Below the pieces are notes generated by a model, which saw only the letters and a program-made list of their open reading frames with translations, was not told where the DNA came from and made no database searches. Both the position numbers and the translations under genes were made by a program. Below are positions 9,500 through 18,215 of a DNA stretch of 64,000 bases, piece by piece; within the stretch, counting starts at the first letter, position 1, and each line of letters starts with the position of its first letter. Origin of the DNA: Halorubrum depositum (GTDB taxonomy: Archaea; Halobacteriota; Halobacteria; Halobacteriales; Haloferacaceae); assembly GCF_007671725.1 (NCBI RefSeq), contig NZ_VCNM01000001.1, positions 620,001 through 684,000 of the forward strand, written 5' to 3'.

Positions 9500-10830
9500 T
9501 CGCGGGGATGACGCTCGCAATCGCCCAGTCGACGCTCGCGGACGTCGTCCTCGCGGTCGGCTCGCTGTTCGCCGGTTCGCTCCCCGTCGCGACACTCCCG
9601 GAGCTGCTGACCGCCGGCGGCAACGCCACCGGTCCCGTGGGGGGCGTCTACGACACCCTGACCGAGAACGTCAGGCGCACCCTCGCGTCCGTCCTGATCG
9701 TCGCGGCCGTGCTCGCCGTGCGGCTGCTCACCGCGTGGGCGAAGCGGCGGGACGGCGAGCTCACCTCGACGCAGCGCCTGCTGCTCTCGGCGTCCGTCGG
9801 CGCCGCCACCGCGCTCGGCGCGCTCTCGCTGCTCGCGGTGTGGGACCGCAGCGGCGCGCTCCTCGACGCGTTCGAGGCGGCCGCGATCACGGACCAGCTG
9901 TCGAACGTCGTGCTCGCGGTGGTGCTTCTGGCGAGCGCCTACGCCGTCACCGACTTCCTCGGCGGCGTCATCCGCGAGCTCTCCGCCGAGAGCACCGTCC
10001 TTACCGACCACCAGGAGGAGGTGGTCCGGCGGCTCACGCAGCTGACGGTGTACACCTTCGCGCTGCTCGTCGTCGTCGGGCTGTTCACCGACAACGTCGG
10101 CGGACTCCTCGTCGGCGCGGGATTCCTCGGGATCGTGGTCGGGATGGCCGCCCGGCAGACGCTCGGCGCGGTGCTCGCCGGGTTCGTGCTGATGTTCTCC
10201 CGGCCCTTCGAGGTCGGCGACTGGGTCGAGGTCGGGGACCACGAGGGGACGGTCACCGAGATCTCGATCATGAGCACCCGCCTCCGGTCGTTCGACGGCG
10301 AGATGGTCACGCTGCCGAACGACGACGTGCGGTCGGGGTCGATAATCGACCGGTCGCGCCGGAACCGCCTGCGGATCGAAGTCGAGGTCGGCGTCGACTA
10401 CGCGAGCGACCTCGAGCGCGCGGCGGCGGTGATCGAGGAGGCGATCGCCGGCGTCGACGACGTCGCCGCGATGCCCGAGCCGGACGCCGTGACGAAGCGG
10501 TTCGACGACTCGGCGGTCGTCCTCGGCGCCCGGTACTGGATCCGGAACCCGAGCATGCGGAAGCGCTGGCGCACGCAGACGGCCGCGATGGGCGCGATCA
10601 AGTCCGCGCTGGACGACGAGGGGATCGTCATCCCGTTCCCGCAGCAGACGCTCTCCGCGCGGGAGGAGGGCACGTCCGGACCGCAGCTCGACGCGTCGGT
10701 CGAGGGGAGGGCGGCGACGCGAGGGGACGGCAACCGGAGCGACGGCGACGAGACGGCCGACGGGTCGGGTGACGGAGGCGGCGACGCGACTGCCGGGTCC
10801 GGCGACGACGGCGAGGGGGCGGACAAGTGA
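9496..10830 (+). CDS. MscS-family mechanosensitive channel
   Basis: A 444-residue membrane protein with about five hydrophobic segments, then the MscS pore and beta domain: GFLGIVVGMAARQTLGAVLAG, SRPFEVGDWVEVGDHEGTV and TRLRSFDGEMVTLPND. It releases osmolytes on hypo-osmotic shock. The last 70 residues are Gly/Asp/Ser-rich and disordered. The GTG at 9496 overlaps the ksgA stop; an ATG 12 nt later is an alternative. Its insertion between ksgA and hemK is unusual for an otherwise translation-related cluster. Confidence 0.9.
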   Translation: MIAGMTLAIAQSTLADVVLAVGSLFAGSLPVATLPELLTAGGNATGPVGGVYDTLTENVRRTLASVLIVAAVLAVRLLTAWAKRRDGELTSTQRLLLSASVGAATALGALSLLAVWDRSGALLDAFEAAAITDQLSNVVLAVVLLASAYAVTDFLGGVIRELSAESTVLTDHQEEVVRRLTQLTVYTFALLVVVGLFTDNVGGLLVGAGFLGIVVGMAARQTLGAVLAGFVLMFSRPFEVGDWVEVGDHEGTVTEISIMSTRLRSFDGEMVTLPNDDVRSGSIIDRSRRNRLRIEVEVGVDYASDLERAAAVIEEAIAGVDDVAAMPEPDAVTKRFDDSAVVLGARYWIRNPSMRKRWRTQTAAMGAIKSALDDEGIVIPFPQQTLSAREEGTSGPQLDASVEGRAATRGDGNRSDGDETADGSGDGGGDATAGSGDDGEGADK

Positions 10831-11444
10831 GCGACCCGGACGACCCGGAGGGAGACGCCGACTCGGGGTCCGACCTCGCGGCGCGCCGCGGCGTCGACGA
10901 CGCGGTCGTCTACCAGCCCGCCGAGGACTCCGGCCTCCTCGCCGAGGCCGCGGTCGAGGCCGCGCGCGGTCGCGTGCTGGAGGTGGGCACCGGTTCCGGC
11001 TGGGTCGCCGCGCGGATCGCCGCGGAGCGCGACCTGGACGTGGTCGGCGCCGACCTCAACCCGCACGCGGCGCGGCAGGCCCGCGAGCGCGGGGTCGAGG
11101 CCGTCGTCGCCGACCTCTGCGCCCCGTTCCGCACGGACGTGTTCGACACCGTCTGCTTCAACCCGCCGTACCTCCCGACCGACCCCGACAACGAGTGGGG
11201 CGACTGGATGGAGCACGCGCTCTCGGGCGGCGAGTCGGGCCGGGAGCTGATCGAGCCGTTCCTCACCGACGTGGGGCGCGTCCTCGCGCCCGGCGGCGTC
11301 GCCCTGCTGCTCGTCTCCTCGCTGACCGGCTACGAGGAGGTGCTCGCGCTGGTCGACGAGGCCGGCTTCGAGGCCGAGGCCGTCGTCGAGGAGTCGTTCC
11401 CGTTCGAGACGCTCACCGTGTTACGGCTCGAACGGCGGGAGTGA
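10827..11444 (+). CDS. HemK2/Mtq2-type release-factor methyltransferase
   Basis: A 205-residue SAM-dependent methyltransferase with LEVGTGSGWVA (SAM motif I, about residue 52) and the glutamine-binding NPPYLPTD near residue 112, followed by GDWMEHALSGGESGRELIEP. This is the archaeal and eukaryotic subfamily that methylates the GGQ glutamine of aRF1/eRF1. It starts in a GTGA overlap with the channel gene and closes the DUF655-ksgA cluster. Confidence 0.9.
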   Translation: MSDPDDPEGDADSGSDLAARRGVDDAVVYQPAEDSGLLAEAAVEAARGRVLEVGTGSGWVAARIAAERDLDVVGADLNPHAARQARERGVEAVVADLCAPFRTDVFDTVCFNPPYLPTDPDNEWGDWMEHALSGGESGRELIEPFLTDVGRVLAPGGVALLLVSSLTGYEEVLALVDEAGFEAEAVVEESFPFETLTVLRLERRE

Positions 11445-11451
11445 GTCGATT

Positions 11452-12363
11452 TCACCCGCCCTTCGGGACTCCCGCCGCCGGGTCGACGCGCCGCACCTTC
11501 TCGCCGTGCTCCCCGAATCGATCCGGGTGAACCACGGCCGCCAGCGCCTCCAGCGTGTCGACGACGCGGTGGCTGTGGCGGTTCAGGTAGGCGGTGCCGT
11601 CCATCGCGTACACCCGCCCGCCGCGCACCGCCGCCACCTCGCCGATCGACTCACGCTCCAGCAGGTCGAGGGCCGCGCGCTCGGCCTCGCCGACGTCGGC
11701 GCTACAGGGACCGACGACGACGACCTCCGGGTCGAAGGCGCGGAGCTCGTCGGGGGTCACCTTCCGGGACCGCTCGCCCGACGCGACGACCCCGGGCTCC
11801 CCGCCTGCGAGCCGGATCAGGTCGGGGACCCAGAGCCCGGCGTGGCGGAGCGGGTCGGTCCAGTCGAGGACGGCGACGCGGGGGCGGGAGCCAGTCGACG
11901 GAGTCGCGTCGGCGACGGCGTCGATCCGGGCGTCGAGGTCGTCGCGGAGCGCGACCGCGGCCGACTGGCGTCCGACCGCCTCGCCGACGCGCTCGACGTT
12001 CGCGAGGACGTCGTCGAGGTCGTCGGCGTGGACGTCGAGCACCGTCGCGTCGAGGTCGAGCCGCTCGACCGCCCGGCGGGCGAGCCCGGCGTCGAGCGCA
12101 CACACCGCGCAGACGCCCTGCGTGAGGATCACGTCGGGGTCGACTGCGGCGAGCCGGTCGCCGTCGAGGTAGTAGGTGTCGTCGTGCGCGGCGATCCGGT
12201 CGAGCGCCGCGGGGTCGAATTCGAGGTCGCGGACGAGCCCGGTGAGGGTCGGCCGGTCCTCGACTGCGGGCGGGTGGTCGCACTGATGGGAGACCGCGGC
12301 GGGGACCGCGCCGAGCGCGGCCGCCAACTCGGTCGCGGAGGGGAACAGGGAGACGACGCTCAT
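11452..12363 (-). CDS. Cobalamin-binding (BtuF-like) protein
   Basis: A 303-residue class III substrate-binding fold: MSVVSLFPSATELAAALG at the start, VDPDVILTQGVCAVCALD in the middle and AVRGGRVYAMDGTAYLNR near the end. In the family this domain binds corrinoids or siderophores. There is no signal peptide or lipobox, so it may be cytoplasmic, or exported with help I cannot see. No BtuC or BtuD transporter gene lies next to it. Confidence 0.82.
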   Translation of the reverse strand: MSVVSLFPSATELAAALGAVPAAVSHQCDHPPAVEDRPTLTGLVRDLEFDPAALDRIAAHDDTYYLDGDRLAAVDPDVILTQGVCAVCALDAGLARRAVERLDLDATVLDVHADDLDDVLANVERVGEAVGRQSAAVALRDDLDARIDAVADATPSTGSRPRVAVLDWTDPLRHAGLWVPDLIRLAGGEPGVVASGERSRKVTPDELRAFDPEVVVVGPCSADVGEAERAALDLLERESIGEVAAVRGGRVYAMDGTAYLNRHSHRVVDTLEALAAVVHPDRFGEHGEKVRRVDPAAGVPKGG

Positions 12364-12475
12364 GGGGATCGGTCCCCGAGCAGCGGCTTAACCGTTCGGC
12401 CCCGCGGCAGATAATAACCATTGAGCATAATATACATTAGCAAATATTATACGGCGGCATATCGAACGACTGGTG

Positions 12476-13477
12476 ATGACTGAACGTGTCGCGGCCACGC
12501 CGGGGCTGTATCCGCTCCCGGACTGGGCGAAAGGGACGCTCTCGGACCTCAAGGGCCACCAGAAGGGGGACCTACTGAGCGGCGACGAGAGCGAAGCGAT
12601 CGTCGAGCAGTACGACGAGGTCCGCGCGGAGTTCGTCGACGACCAGCTGGACGCCGGCCTCGACCGCGTCGTCGAGGGGCAGGGCCGGTGGGACGACATG
12701 ATCGCGCACCCGCTGACGGTGCACGATTCGGTCGAGACCGGCGGTATCGTGCGGTACTACGACAACAACAACTTCTACCGCGACCCGCGCGTGGTCGACG
12801 ACCTCGACTTCTCCGGCGACGTGGCGCGCGAGCTGGAGTCGGCCGAGCGGCTGATCGACGGCGAGGCGCCACTCGCCGCGACGCTGCCGGGCCCGTACTC
12901 GCTCGCCGACCTCGCGAGCGACGAGCACTACGGCGACGAGGCCGCGTTCCAGGCCGCGATCGCCGAGTTCCTCGCCGGCGAGGTCGAGGCGTTCCCCGCC
13001 CACGAGACGCTGTTCCTCCTGGAGCCGTCGCTGGTGACGAACCCGCCCGCCGAGGGCGCGGAGTCGACGGCGACGGACGCCATCGCGACGGTCGCCGACG
13101 CGACCGACGCGGACGTCGTGGTCCAGACCTTCTACGGCGCGCTCGGCGAGAAGCTGTACGCGCACCTCGTCGACGAGGCCGGCGCGGACGCGCTCGGCTT
13201 AGACCTCGTCGCCGGCGACCGCGACGACACGGTGTACAACGTCCAGGAGTTCGGTTCAACCGACTCGCTCGCGCTCGGCCTCGTCGACGGGCAGAACACG
13301 CTCGTCGAGGAGCCGGAGACGGTCGCGGAGCGCGTCGAGTGGTTCGAGTCGCAGATCCCCGCCGAGGGGTTCGACCGGACCTACCTGACACCGAACACCG
13401 AGCTGTTCTACCTGCCCGCCAACAAGTACCGCGCGAAGCTGAACGCGCTGGCCGCCGCCGCGGAGGTGCTCGACTAA
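12476..13477 (+). CDS. Methionine synthase, N-terminal-type subunit (MetE-like)
   Basis: A 333-residue UROD/MetE-like barrel protein (MTERVAATPGLYPLPDWAKG). Haloarchaea often carry a short MetE-like gene directly before the catalytic one. It lacks the clear zinc triad seen in its partner and probably helps bind the methyl donor or is a paralogue. The ATG at 12476 directly follows an in-frame GTG at 12473. AT-rich sequence at 12426-12455 upstream, unlike the surroundings, holds the promoter. The stop overlaps the next start as TAATG. Confidence 0.82.
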   Translation: MTERVAATPGLYPLPDWAKGTLSDLKGHQKGDLLSGDESEAIVEQYDEVRAEFVDDQLDAGLDRVVEGQGRWDDMIAHPLTVHDSVETGGIVRYYDNNNFYRDPRVVDDLDFSGDVARELESAERLIDGEAPLAATLPGPYSLADLASDEHYGDEAAFQAAIAEFLAGEVEAFPAHETLFLLEPSLVTNPPAEGAESTATDAIATVADATDADVVVQTFYGALGEKLYAHLVDEAGADALGLDLVAGDRDDTVYNVQEFGSTDSLALGLVDGQNTLVEEPETVAERVEWFESQIPAEGFDRTYLTPNTELFYLPANKYRAKLNALAAAAEVLD

Positions 13478-14547
13478 TGGTCCGAAACCCCGAAGCCAAC
13501 CGCGAACAGTTCCGCCCGAACGACCACCCGAACGACGCGTTCCTGCTGACGACCGTCGTCGGCTCGTACCCGAAGCCGAAGTGGCTGAACCGCGCGGACG
13601 AGCTCGTCGACGACCCGGACTCGAAGTTCGACGCCGAGGACCTCGAGGAGGCCCACGACGACGCCTGTCGGCTGATCACCCACGAGCACGAGCGCGCCGG
13701 GCTCGACACGGTCGTCGACGGCGAGATGCGCCGCAACGAGATGGTGGAGTTCTTCGCCGACCGCATCGACGGCTACGAGTTCAACGGCCCGGTGAAGGTG
13801 TGGGGCCACAACTACTTCGACAAGCCGTCGGTCGTCGAGGAGGTCACCTACGACGAGCCGTGGCTCGTCGACGAGTTCGAGTTCACCTCGGACGTCGCCG
13901 AGCGCCCGGTGAAGGTCCCCATCACGGGACCGTACACGCTCGGATTCTGGGCGTTCAACGAGGCGTACCCCTCCACCGAGGAGCTCGTGTACGACCTCGC
14001 CGACCTCGTCAACGAGGAGGTCGAGAAGCTGGTCGAGGCGGGCGCGCGCTACATCCAGATCGACGAGCCCGCGCTGGCGACGACGCCGGAGGACCACGCT
14101 ATCGTCGGCGAGGCCCTCGAACGCATCGTCTCCGGCATCGACGAGGACGTCCGCATCGGGCTCCACGTCTGTTACGGCGACTACTCGCGGATCTACCCCG
14201 AGATCAACGACTACCCGATCGACGAGTTCGACGTCGAGCTGTGTAACGGTGACTTCGAGCAGATCCCGACGTTCACCGACCCCGAGTTCGAGCCCGACCT
14301 CGCGCTCGGCGTCGTCGACGCCCACACCGCCGAGATCGAGTCCGTCGAGGAGATCAAAGAGAACGTCCGGCAGGGGCTCCGCGTCGTCCCGCCGGAGAAG
14401 CTCACGATCTCGCCCGACTGCGGGCTGAAGCTCCTCCCGCGCGAGATCGCGTACGGGAAGACCGAGAACATGGTGACCGCGGTCCGCGAGATCGAAGCCG
14501 AGATCGATTCCGGCGCGATCGACGTCGAGAACCCGCTCGACGACTGA
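13477..14547 (+). CDS. Methionine synthase, catalytic MetE-type
   Basis: A 356-residue cobalamin-independent methionine synthase domain that transfers a methyl group to homocysteine. It has the VVGSYPKPKWL substrate motif, the IQIDEPAL motif and the zinc ligands H and C in GLHVCYGDY, with the distal cysteine in TISPDCGLKLLP. It is much shorter than bacterial MetE (about 750 residues) because archaea keep only the C-terminal catalytic half. It starts in a TAATG overlap with the upstream subunit gene. Confidence 0.9.
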   Translation: MVRNPEANREQFRPNDHPNDAFLLTTVVGSYPKPKWLNRADELVDDPDSKFDAEDLEEAHDDACRLITHEHERAGLDTVVDGEMRRNEMVEFFADRIDGYEFNGPVKVWGHNYFDKPSVVEEVTYDEPWLVDEFEFTSDVAERPVKVPITGPYTLGFWAFNEAYPSTEELVYDLADLVNEEVEKLVEAGARYIQIDEPALATTPEDHAIVGEALERIVSGIDEDVRIGLHVCYGDYSRIYPEINDYPIDEFDVELCNGDFEQIPTFTDPEFEPDLALGVVDAHTAEIESVEEIKENVRQGLRVVPPEKLTISPDCGLKLLPREIAYGKTENMVTAVREIEAEIDSGAIDVENPLDD

Positions 14548-14769
14548 GGCGGCGCTGTTGAATTTTCATTTCGATACCGTTCCCGCTGAGCTAGCCGCTG
14601 GGCTCCGACTGCGTACTGACCGTCGGAAAATATCAGTTCAGCGAGGTTTGTCGGTAGCTGTGCGAGATGCAACGCACGTATGTGGCACGTTTTGATTGAT
14701 CGATAAGAGTTGCTTACGCGTAGTAGAGGATTTCTTACTTTATGAGCCCACGATCAACAATCTTTCACC

Positions 14770-15684
14770 TTGTCTCGCAACCGAACTATCGGGTTATTCC
14801 TTCTCGTCACGCTCCTGTTCGGGTCAGGGTTCCCAGCGGTGAAGACCGGCTTGTCGTTCATCCCGCCACTGCTGTTCGCAGCGGCCCGGAGCTACCTGGC
14901 CTCCGCGGTTTTGTTGGTCTACGTCGGTGTGACGACGGAGTACTGGTATCCCCGTTCTCGACGAGACCTGACCGCGGTGTTCGCCGGGGGGCTGTTTCTG
15001 GTCGGCGGAACGGGTATCGGCTTCGTGGCCCAACAGTTCATCACTGCCGGTGTCGCTGCGATCATCTTCAGTCTCGCCCCGATTATTACCGCGGTGCTCG
15101 CGTGGCCGCTCCTCCCGGCCGAGCGACTGGCCGGCCGCGACTACGCCGGTGTACTGCTGGGCTTCGTCGGCATCGCCGTCGTCATCCGTCCGGACCCCGC
15201 AAGCCTCCTTGACCCGGAACTCGTCGGAAAATTGCTCTTCTTCGGCGCCTTGGTGGTCGTCGAACTCGGGGCCGTCCTCATCCGGCGTAGCCGGACGTCC
15301 ATGCCGATCCCCGCCCTCACCGGTTGGATGATGATGCTCGGGGGGACTGTCCACATCGTGATCGCATTCGCAGTCGGCGAATCAATTGCCAGCATCCAAC
15401 CGACGCCACTGGCAGTGGTGATGGTGATCTATCTCAGCGTCTTCATCGGCGTCTTCGGGCTCGTGGCGTACCTCGTGCTGATGGGCGAGGTGGGCCCGTT
15501 AAAAGCGAACCTGACGACGTATCTCACCCCTATCGTCGCCCTGGCGATCGGGGTGGTACTGCTGGGCGAGAGCATCCAACTCATGACGCTCGTCGGCTTC
15601 GGGATCATCGTCGCCGGGTTCGTGCTCTTGGAGAGTCGGGAGATCAGTGCCGAACTCATCAAGTACCGCAGCCTGTACCGGTGA
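14770..15684 (+). CDS. EamA/DMT-superfamily transporter, likely transferred
   Basis: A 304-residue ten-helix EamA transporter (SRNRTIGLFLLVTLLFGSGFPAVKTGL at the start, split here: FGSGF motif near residue 17; GEVGPLKANLTTYLTPIVAL in the second repeat). The start is a TTG at 14770; no ATG is in frame, and an ATG at 14742 is in another frame, so an N-terminal frameshift is possible. Codon use is less GC-biased than neighbours, and IS-like ends flank it, suggesting transfer. It is only distantly like the DMT gene at 3283. Confidence 0.82.
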   Translation: MSRNRTIGLFLLVTLLFGSGFPAVKTGLSFIPPLLFAAARSYLASAVLLVYVGVTTEYWYPRSRRDLTAVFAGGLFLVGGTGIGFVAQQFITAGVAAIIFSLAPIITAVLAWPLLPAERLAGRDYAGVLLGFVGIAVVIRPDPASLLDPELVGKLLFFGALVVVELGAVLIRRSRTSMPIPALTGWMMMLGGTVHIVIAFAVGESIASIQPTPLAVVMVIYLSVFIGVFGLVAYLVLMGEVGPLKANLTTYLTPIVALAIGVVLLGESIQLMTLVGFGIIVAGFVLLESREISAELIKYRSLYR

Positions 15685-15758
15685 AATCGCCGGTCAACCA
15701 AGCAACGAAATTCTATCAGCGATTACAGAGCGTTCGTCGTGAATCGAAGGGACACCCG

Positions 15759-15790
15759 GTGCTGCATAGAGCCTCTATATTCAGCAGCAC
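15759..15790. repeat. Hairpin at the right IS-like end
   Basis: GTGCTG at 15759-15764 and ATAGAG at 15766-15771 pair with CTCTAT at 15773-15778 and CAGCAC at 15785-15790. It lies about 75 bp after the transporter stop. It could be a terminator, or the fused ends of a decayed insertion sequence. Confidence 0.6.
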
Positions 15791-15910
15791 GTTACTGACA
15801 GTTCCTGAGTAGATGACGATCCGGTATGATACAGCGTTCGTCTGTACCGAGCGATCGAGGGAGATAGCTATCAACTGAATCTCAACACGTCCACCGAATC
15901 GGCGCCATCA

Positions 15911-15916
15911 TTTATA
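15911..15916 (+). promoter_or_regulatory. TATA box of a leaderless promoter
   Basis: TTTATA is centred about 26 nt before the ATG at 15940. That spacing is expected when the transcript starts at the start codon, the common haloarchaeal arrangement. Confidence 0.55.
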
Positions 15917-15939
15917 CGACCGCCGTCCCCACCGCCGAC

Positions 15940-16689
15940 ATGGAGATCGGTCTCACCGTCGGCGACGACCTCGACCGCCTCGCGGCGTCGCCCTCCCGGT
16001 TCGACTTCTGCGAGCTCGGGGTCGGCGAGCCGACGCTCGTGCCCGGCGACATCGACCCCGAGCGGCTCGACGACGCGCTCGCCGGCCGCGACCTGCTCGT
16101 CCACCTCCCCTACAGCCAGCGGCTGGCGAGCTACGTCCCAGAGGTGAACGACGCCATCGTCGCCTACCAGCGGCGGCTCCTGGAGGCGGCCGGTGGCTTG
16201 GGTGCCGAGAAGGCGGTGCTCCACGCGACCTCCGCCGACCGCGACGACGTCGAGTTCCGCGAGGTCGCCGCCGAGCAGCTCCGCCGCGTCGCCGACGCCG
16301 GCCGCGAGGCGGGCGTCGAGGTCGTCGTCGAGAACGTCGGCCACCAGCACGCCGGGCTCCAGCTCTCCGTCCTCGGCGAGATGGCGCGCGACACCGACAC
16401 CCCGGTCTGCTTCGACGTGGGGCACGCGTACATGGAGGGCGGCGACAAGGCGATCGAGCGGTTCCTGCGCTCCCACGGCGACCGCGTCTCGCACCTCCAC
16501 TGTCACGACGTGCGCCGCCGGGGCGACACCCACCTCCCGATCGGCGCCGGCGAGGTGGACTACGAGAGCGTCGCGGCCGAGATCGACGGATTCGACGGCA
16601 CAGTCGCGCTGGAGGTGTTCACCGACGACGACGCTCTGCTCGTCGACTCCGCGGAGCGCGTCGCGGCCCGGCTGGGAGCAGAGTTTTAG
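15940..16689 (+). CDS. Sugar phosphate isomerase/epimerase-like TIM barrel
   Basis: A 249-residue AP-endonuclease-2 superfamily barrel. Metal-ligand motifs are seen in VVVENVGHQ, CFDVGHAYM, VSHLHCHDV and the final VALEVFTDD. The superfamily contains isomerases, epimerases and endonuclease IV; the substrate cannot be told. The TATA box at 15911-15916 supports this start. Confidence 0.85.
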   Translation: MEIGLTVGDDLDRLAASPSRFDFCELGVGEPTLVPGDIDPERLDDALAGRDLLVHLPYSQRLASYVPEVNDAIVAYQRRLLEAAGGLGAEKAVLHATSADRDDVEFREVAAEQLRRVADAGREAGVEVVVENVGHQHAGLQLSVLGEMARDTDTPVCFDVGHAYMEGGDKAIERFLRSHGDRVSHLHCHDVRRRGDTHLPIGAGEVDYESVAAEIDGFDGTVALEVFTDDDALLVDSAERVAARLGAEF

Positions 16690-16732
16690 TGATGGCCTCG
16701 TTAAAGCCCTCCACTACGAATCGGGTTCGGGT

Positions 16733-17242
16733 TCAGTTGGGGAGGTAAAACTCCGATTTTGGGTTGTCGTGCGAGGAGGCGTTCCTGAGTTTGGCGATCT
16801 TCGCAGGGCTTCGGTCGCGAACGATGACAACGTCGTAGGAGTCCTCCGCCGCGACAGTTCCCGCGACGCTGCTCACTGCGGTGACGAGATGACCGGCGTT
16901 CTCGCTCCCGAGGAAGACCATTGACGCGTCTTCGTCTCGCGCCACCCTTCGCAGACGTTTCGAGATGGTACCGGAGGGAGCGTACCGATCGACGACTTTG
17001 TGACGGAAATCGGCGCTCGGACACAGGTCAGTTACCTGGTTATGTAACGTCGAAACGACGGATGCCAGATCGAACTCCTCGTCCCGTTCGATCCAGTCGC
17101 GTTCCCTGGCGTACTCCCTATTCCCATTCGGGATGACGCTCACGGCCAGCACGTCTTCGTCGAACACGCTCCCGAACTCGGTGGCACGGACGAGCGCTGC
17201 TTCGGCCAGTCCCGATCCGTCGAACGGAACGACAATTGTCAT
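16733..17242 (-). CDS. Universal stress protein (UspA family)
   Basis: A 169-residue protein starting MTIVVPFDGSGLAEAALVRA, a classic Usp start, with the ATP-loop region FLGSENAGHLVTAVSSVAG near residue 130. The loop is degenerate: the second glycine spacing of the canonical G-x2-G-x9-G motif is not clean, so nucleotide binding is uncertain. GC and codon bias are milder than in neighbouring genes. Confidence 0.82.
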   Translation of the reverse strand: MTIVVPFDGSGLAEAALVRATEFGSVFDEDVLAVSVIPNGNREYARERDWIERDEEFDLASVVSTLHNQVTDLCPSADFRHKVVDRYAPSGTISKRLRRVARDEDASMVFLGSENAGHLVTAVSSVAGTVAAEDSYDVVIVRDRSPAKIAKLRNASSHDNPKSEFYLPN

Positions 17243-17346
17243 ACCTCTGTATTGTCCGGTGTACGAGAATGTCTTCCGGTGTTTCCCGCCAACGAGAAAC
17301 CGACAATATCGTGCAATCCACCGTGTAAACACCGCCGGTGCGGCCG

Positions 17347-18159
17347 TCAGGCCGATTCGGGGTCGGTGTCGTCGTCCTCTCCTCCGTCGTCCGCAGCCTC
17401 TCCGTCGGCGCCCGTGGCCTCTTCCCCGGCGTCCCCCGACTCGTCGTCGAACTGGCGCTTGATGGACTCCAGTTCCGACTCGACGTCGACCTCGGGCGCG
17501 CGGTCGTCGCCCGAGTCGTCCGCCTCACCGTCTCCGTCGCTCTCGCCGTCCGCGTCCGGGTCGGTCACGTCGATCCGGACGCCGCGGTCGTCGCCGGCCG
17601 AACCGGTGGCGTCACCGCCGCCGGTCTCGCGTCGTCGCTCCTCGCTCCGCCCGTCGGGCCGGTCCCGTCGTCCGCGACGCGCGGCGTCGGCCTCCCGGCG
17701 GCCCTCCTCGATCCGCGACTCGATCTCGGCGGTGAGGTCGCGGGCGTCCTCGATGATCGAGCGGGAGGCGGCCTCCTCCGGAAGGTCGGCCTCGGAGAGC
17801 GCCGTCCGGAGCTCCGAGAGCGACCGCGCGAGGCCGGCGCTCGCGCCGTCGCGGACGTCGGCGAGGCGGTCGGCCGTCGCGTCGGAGTCGTCGGCGAGGC
17901 TCCGACCGGGGTCCGCGAGCCGGAGCGTCCCGCGGAGCAGTTCGAGCGACTTGATCGTCGTCTCCAAGAGGGCGATGATCGTCGGGATCGTGTACTGCTC
18001 GGTGAACCGAAGCAGCTCGGAGAGCCGGGGCGGCCGCGGCGGCCCCGGGCGGTCGCGTTCCGTGTCCCGGAGGTCGCGCCGAAGCTCGCTGAGGACGTCC
18101 TCGAGCTCGTCGAGCCGCTCCTCGAGCTCGTCGTCGCGTCGGTCGTCGCGGGAACTCAT
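17347..18159 (-). CDS. Haloarchaeal coiled-coil protein (DUF7547-like)
   Basis: A 270-residue soluble protein. Residues 1-40 are strongly charged (DELEERLDELEDVLSELRRD) and predicted coiled coil. A conserved segment follows at about 50-75 (LSELLRFTEQYTIPTIIALL), then more heptad-like helices to about 150, then a long acidic, Gly/Asp/Glu-rich tail. Automated tools may call it a bZIP factor from the coiled coil, but no DNA-binding basic region is evident. Confidence 0.72.
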   Translation of the reverse strand: MSSRDDRRDDELEERLDELEDVLSELRRDLRDTERDRPGPPRPPRLSELLRFTEQYTIPTIIALLETTIKSLELLRGTLRLADPGRSLADDSDATADRLADVRDGASAGLARSLSELRTALSEADLPEEAASRSIIEDARDLTAEIESRIEEGRREADAARRGRRDRPDGRSEERRRETGGGDATGSAGDDRGVRIDVTDPDADGESDGDGEADDSGDDRAPEVDVESELESIKRQFDDESGDAGEEATGADGEAADDGGEDDDTDPESA

Positions 18160-18215
18160 ACCGCGTGGTACGCGGCGCGCGGATAAAAAGCCCGGCCGGC
18201 GCCTCCGCGTCGGCC

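Larger units (their letters stand above)
14551..15791. repeat. Imperfect inverted ends bracketing a transporter gene (IS relic)
   Basis: The left end, 14551-14566 (GGCGCTGTTGAATTTT), and the complement of the right end, 15776-15791 (CGTGCTGCTGAATATA), match at 11 of 16 positions. GCTGTTGAA-type ends resemble those of haloarchaeal insertion sequences. No transposase lies between them, only a DMT transporter gene of lower GC than the surroundings. Target-site duplication is not clear. A passenger gene between IS remnants is one reading; two unrelated solo IS ends is another. Confidence 0.4.

Noticed and set aside
14742-15212. ATG-started frame overlapping the start of the DMT transporter
   Set aside because: The frame loses transporter similarity at once; the TTG at 14770 gives the full family N terminus. 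A one-base frameshift remains possible but is not needed.
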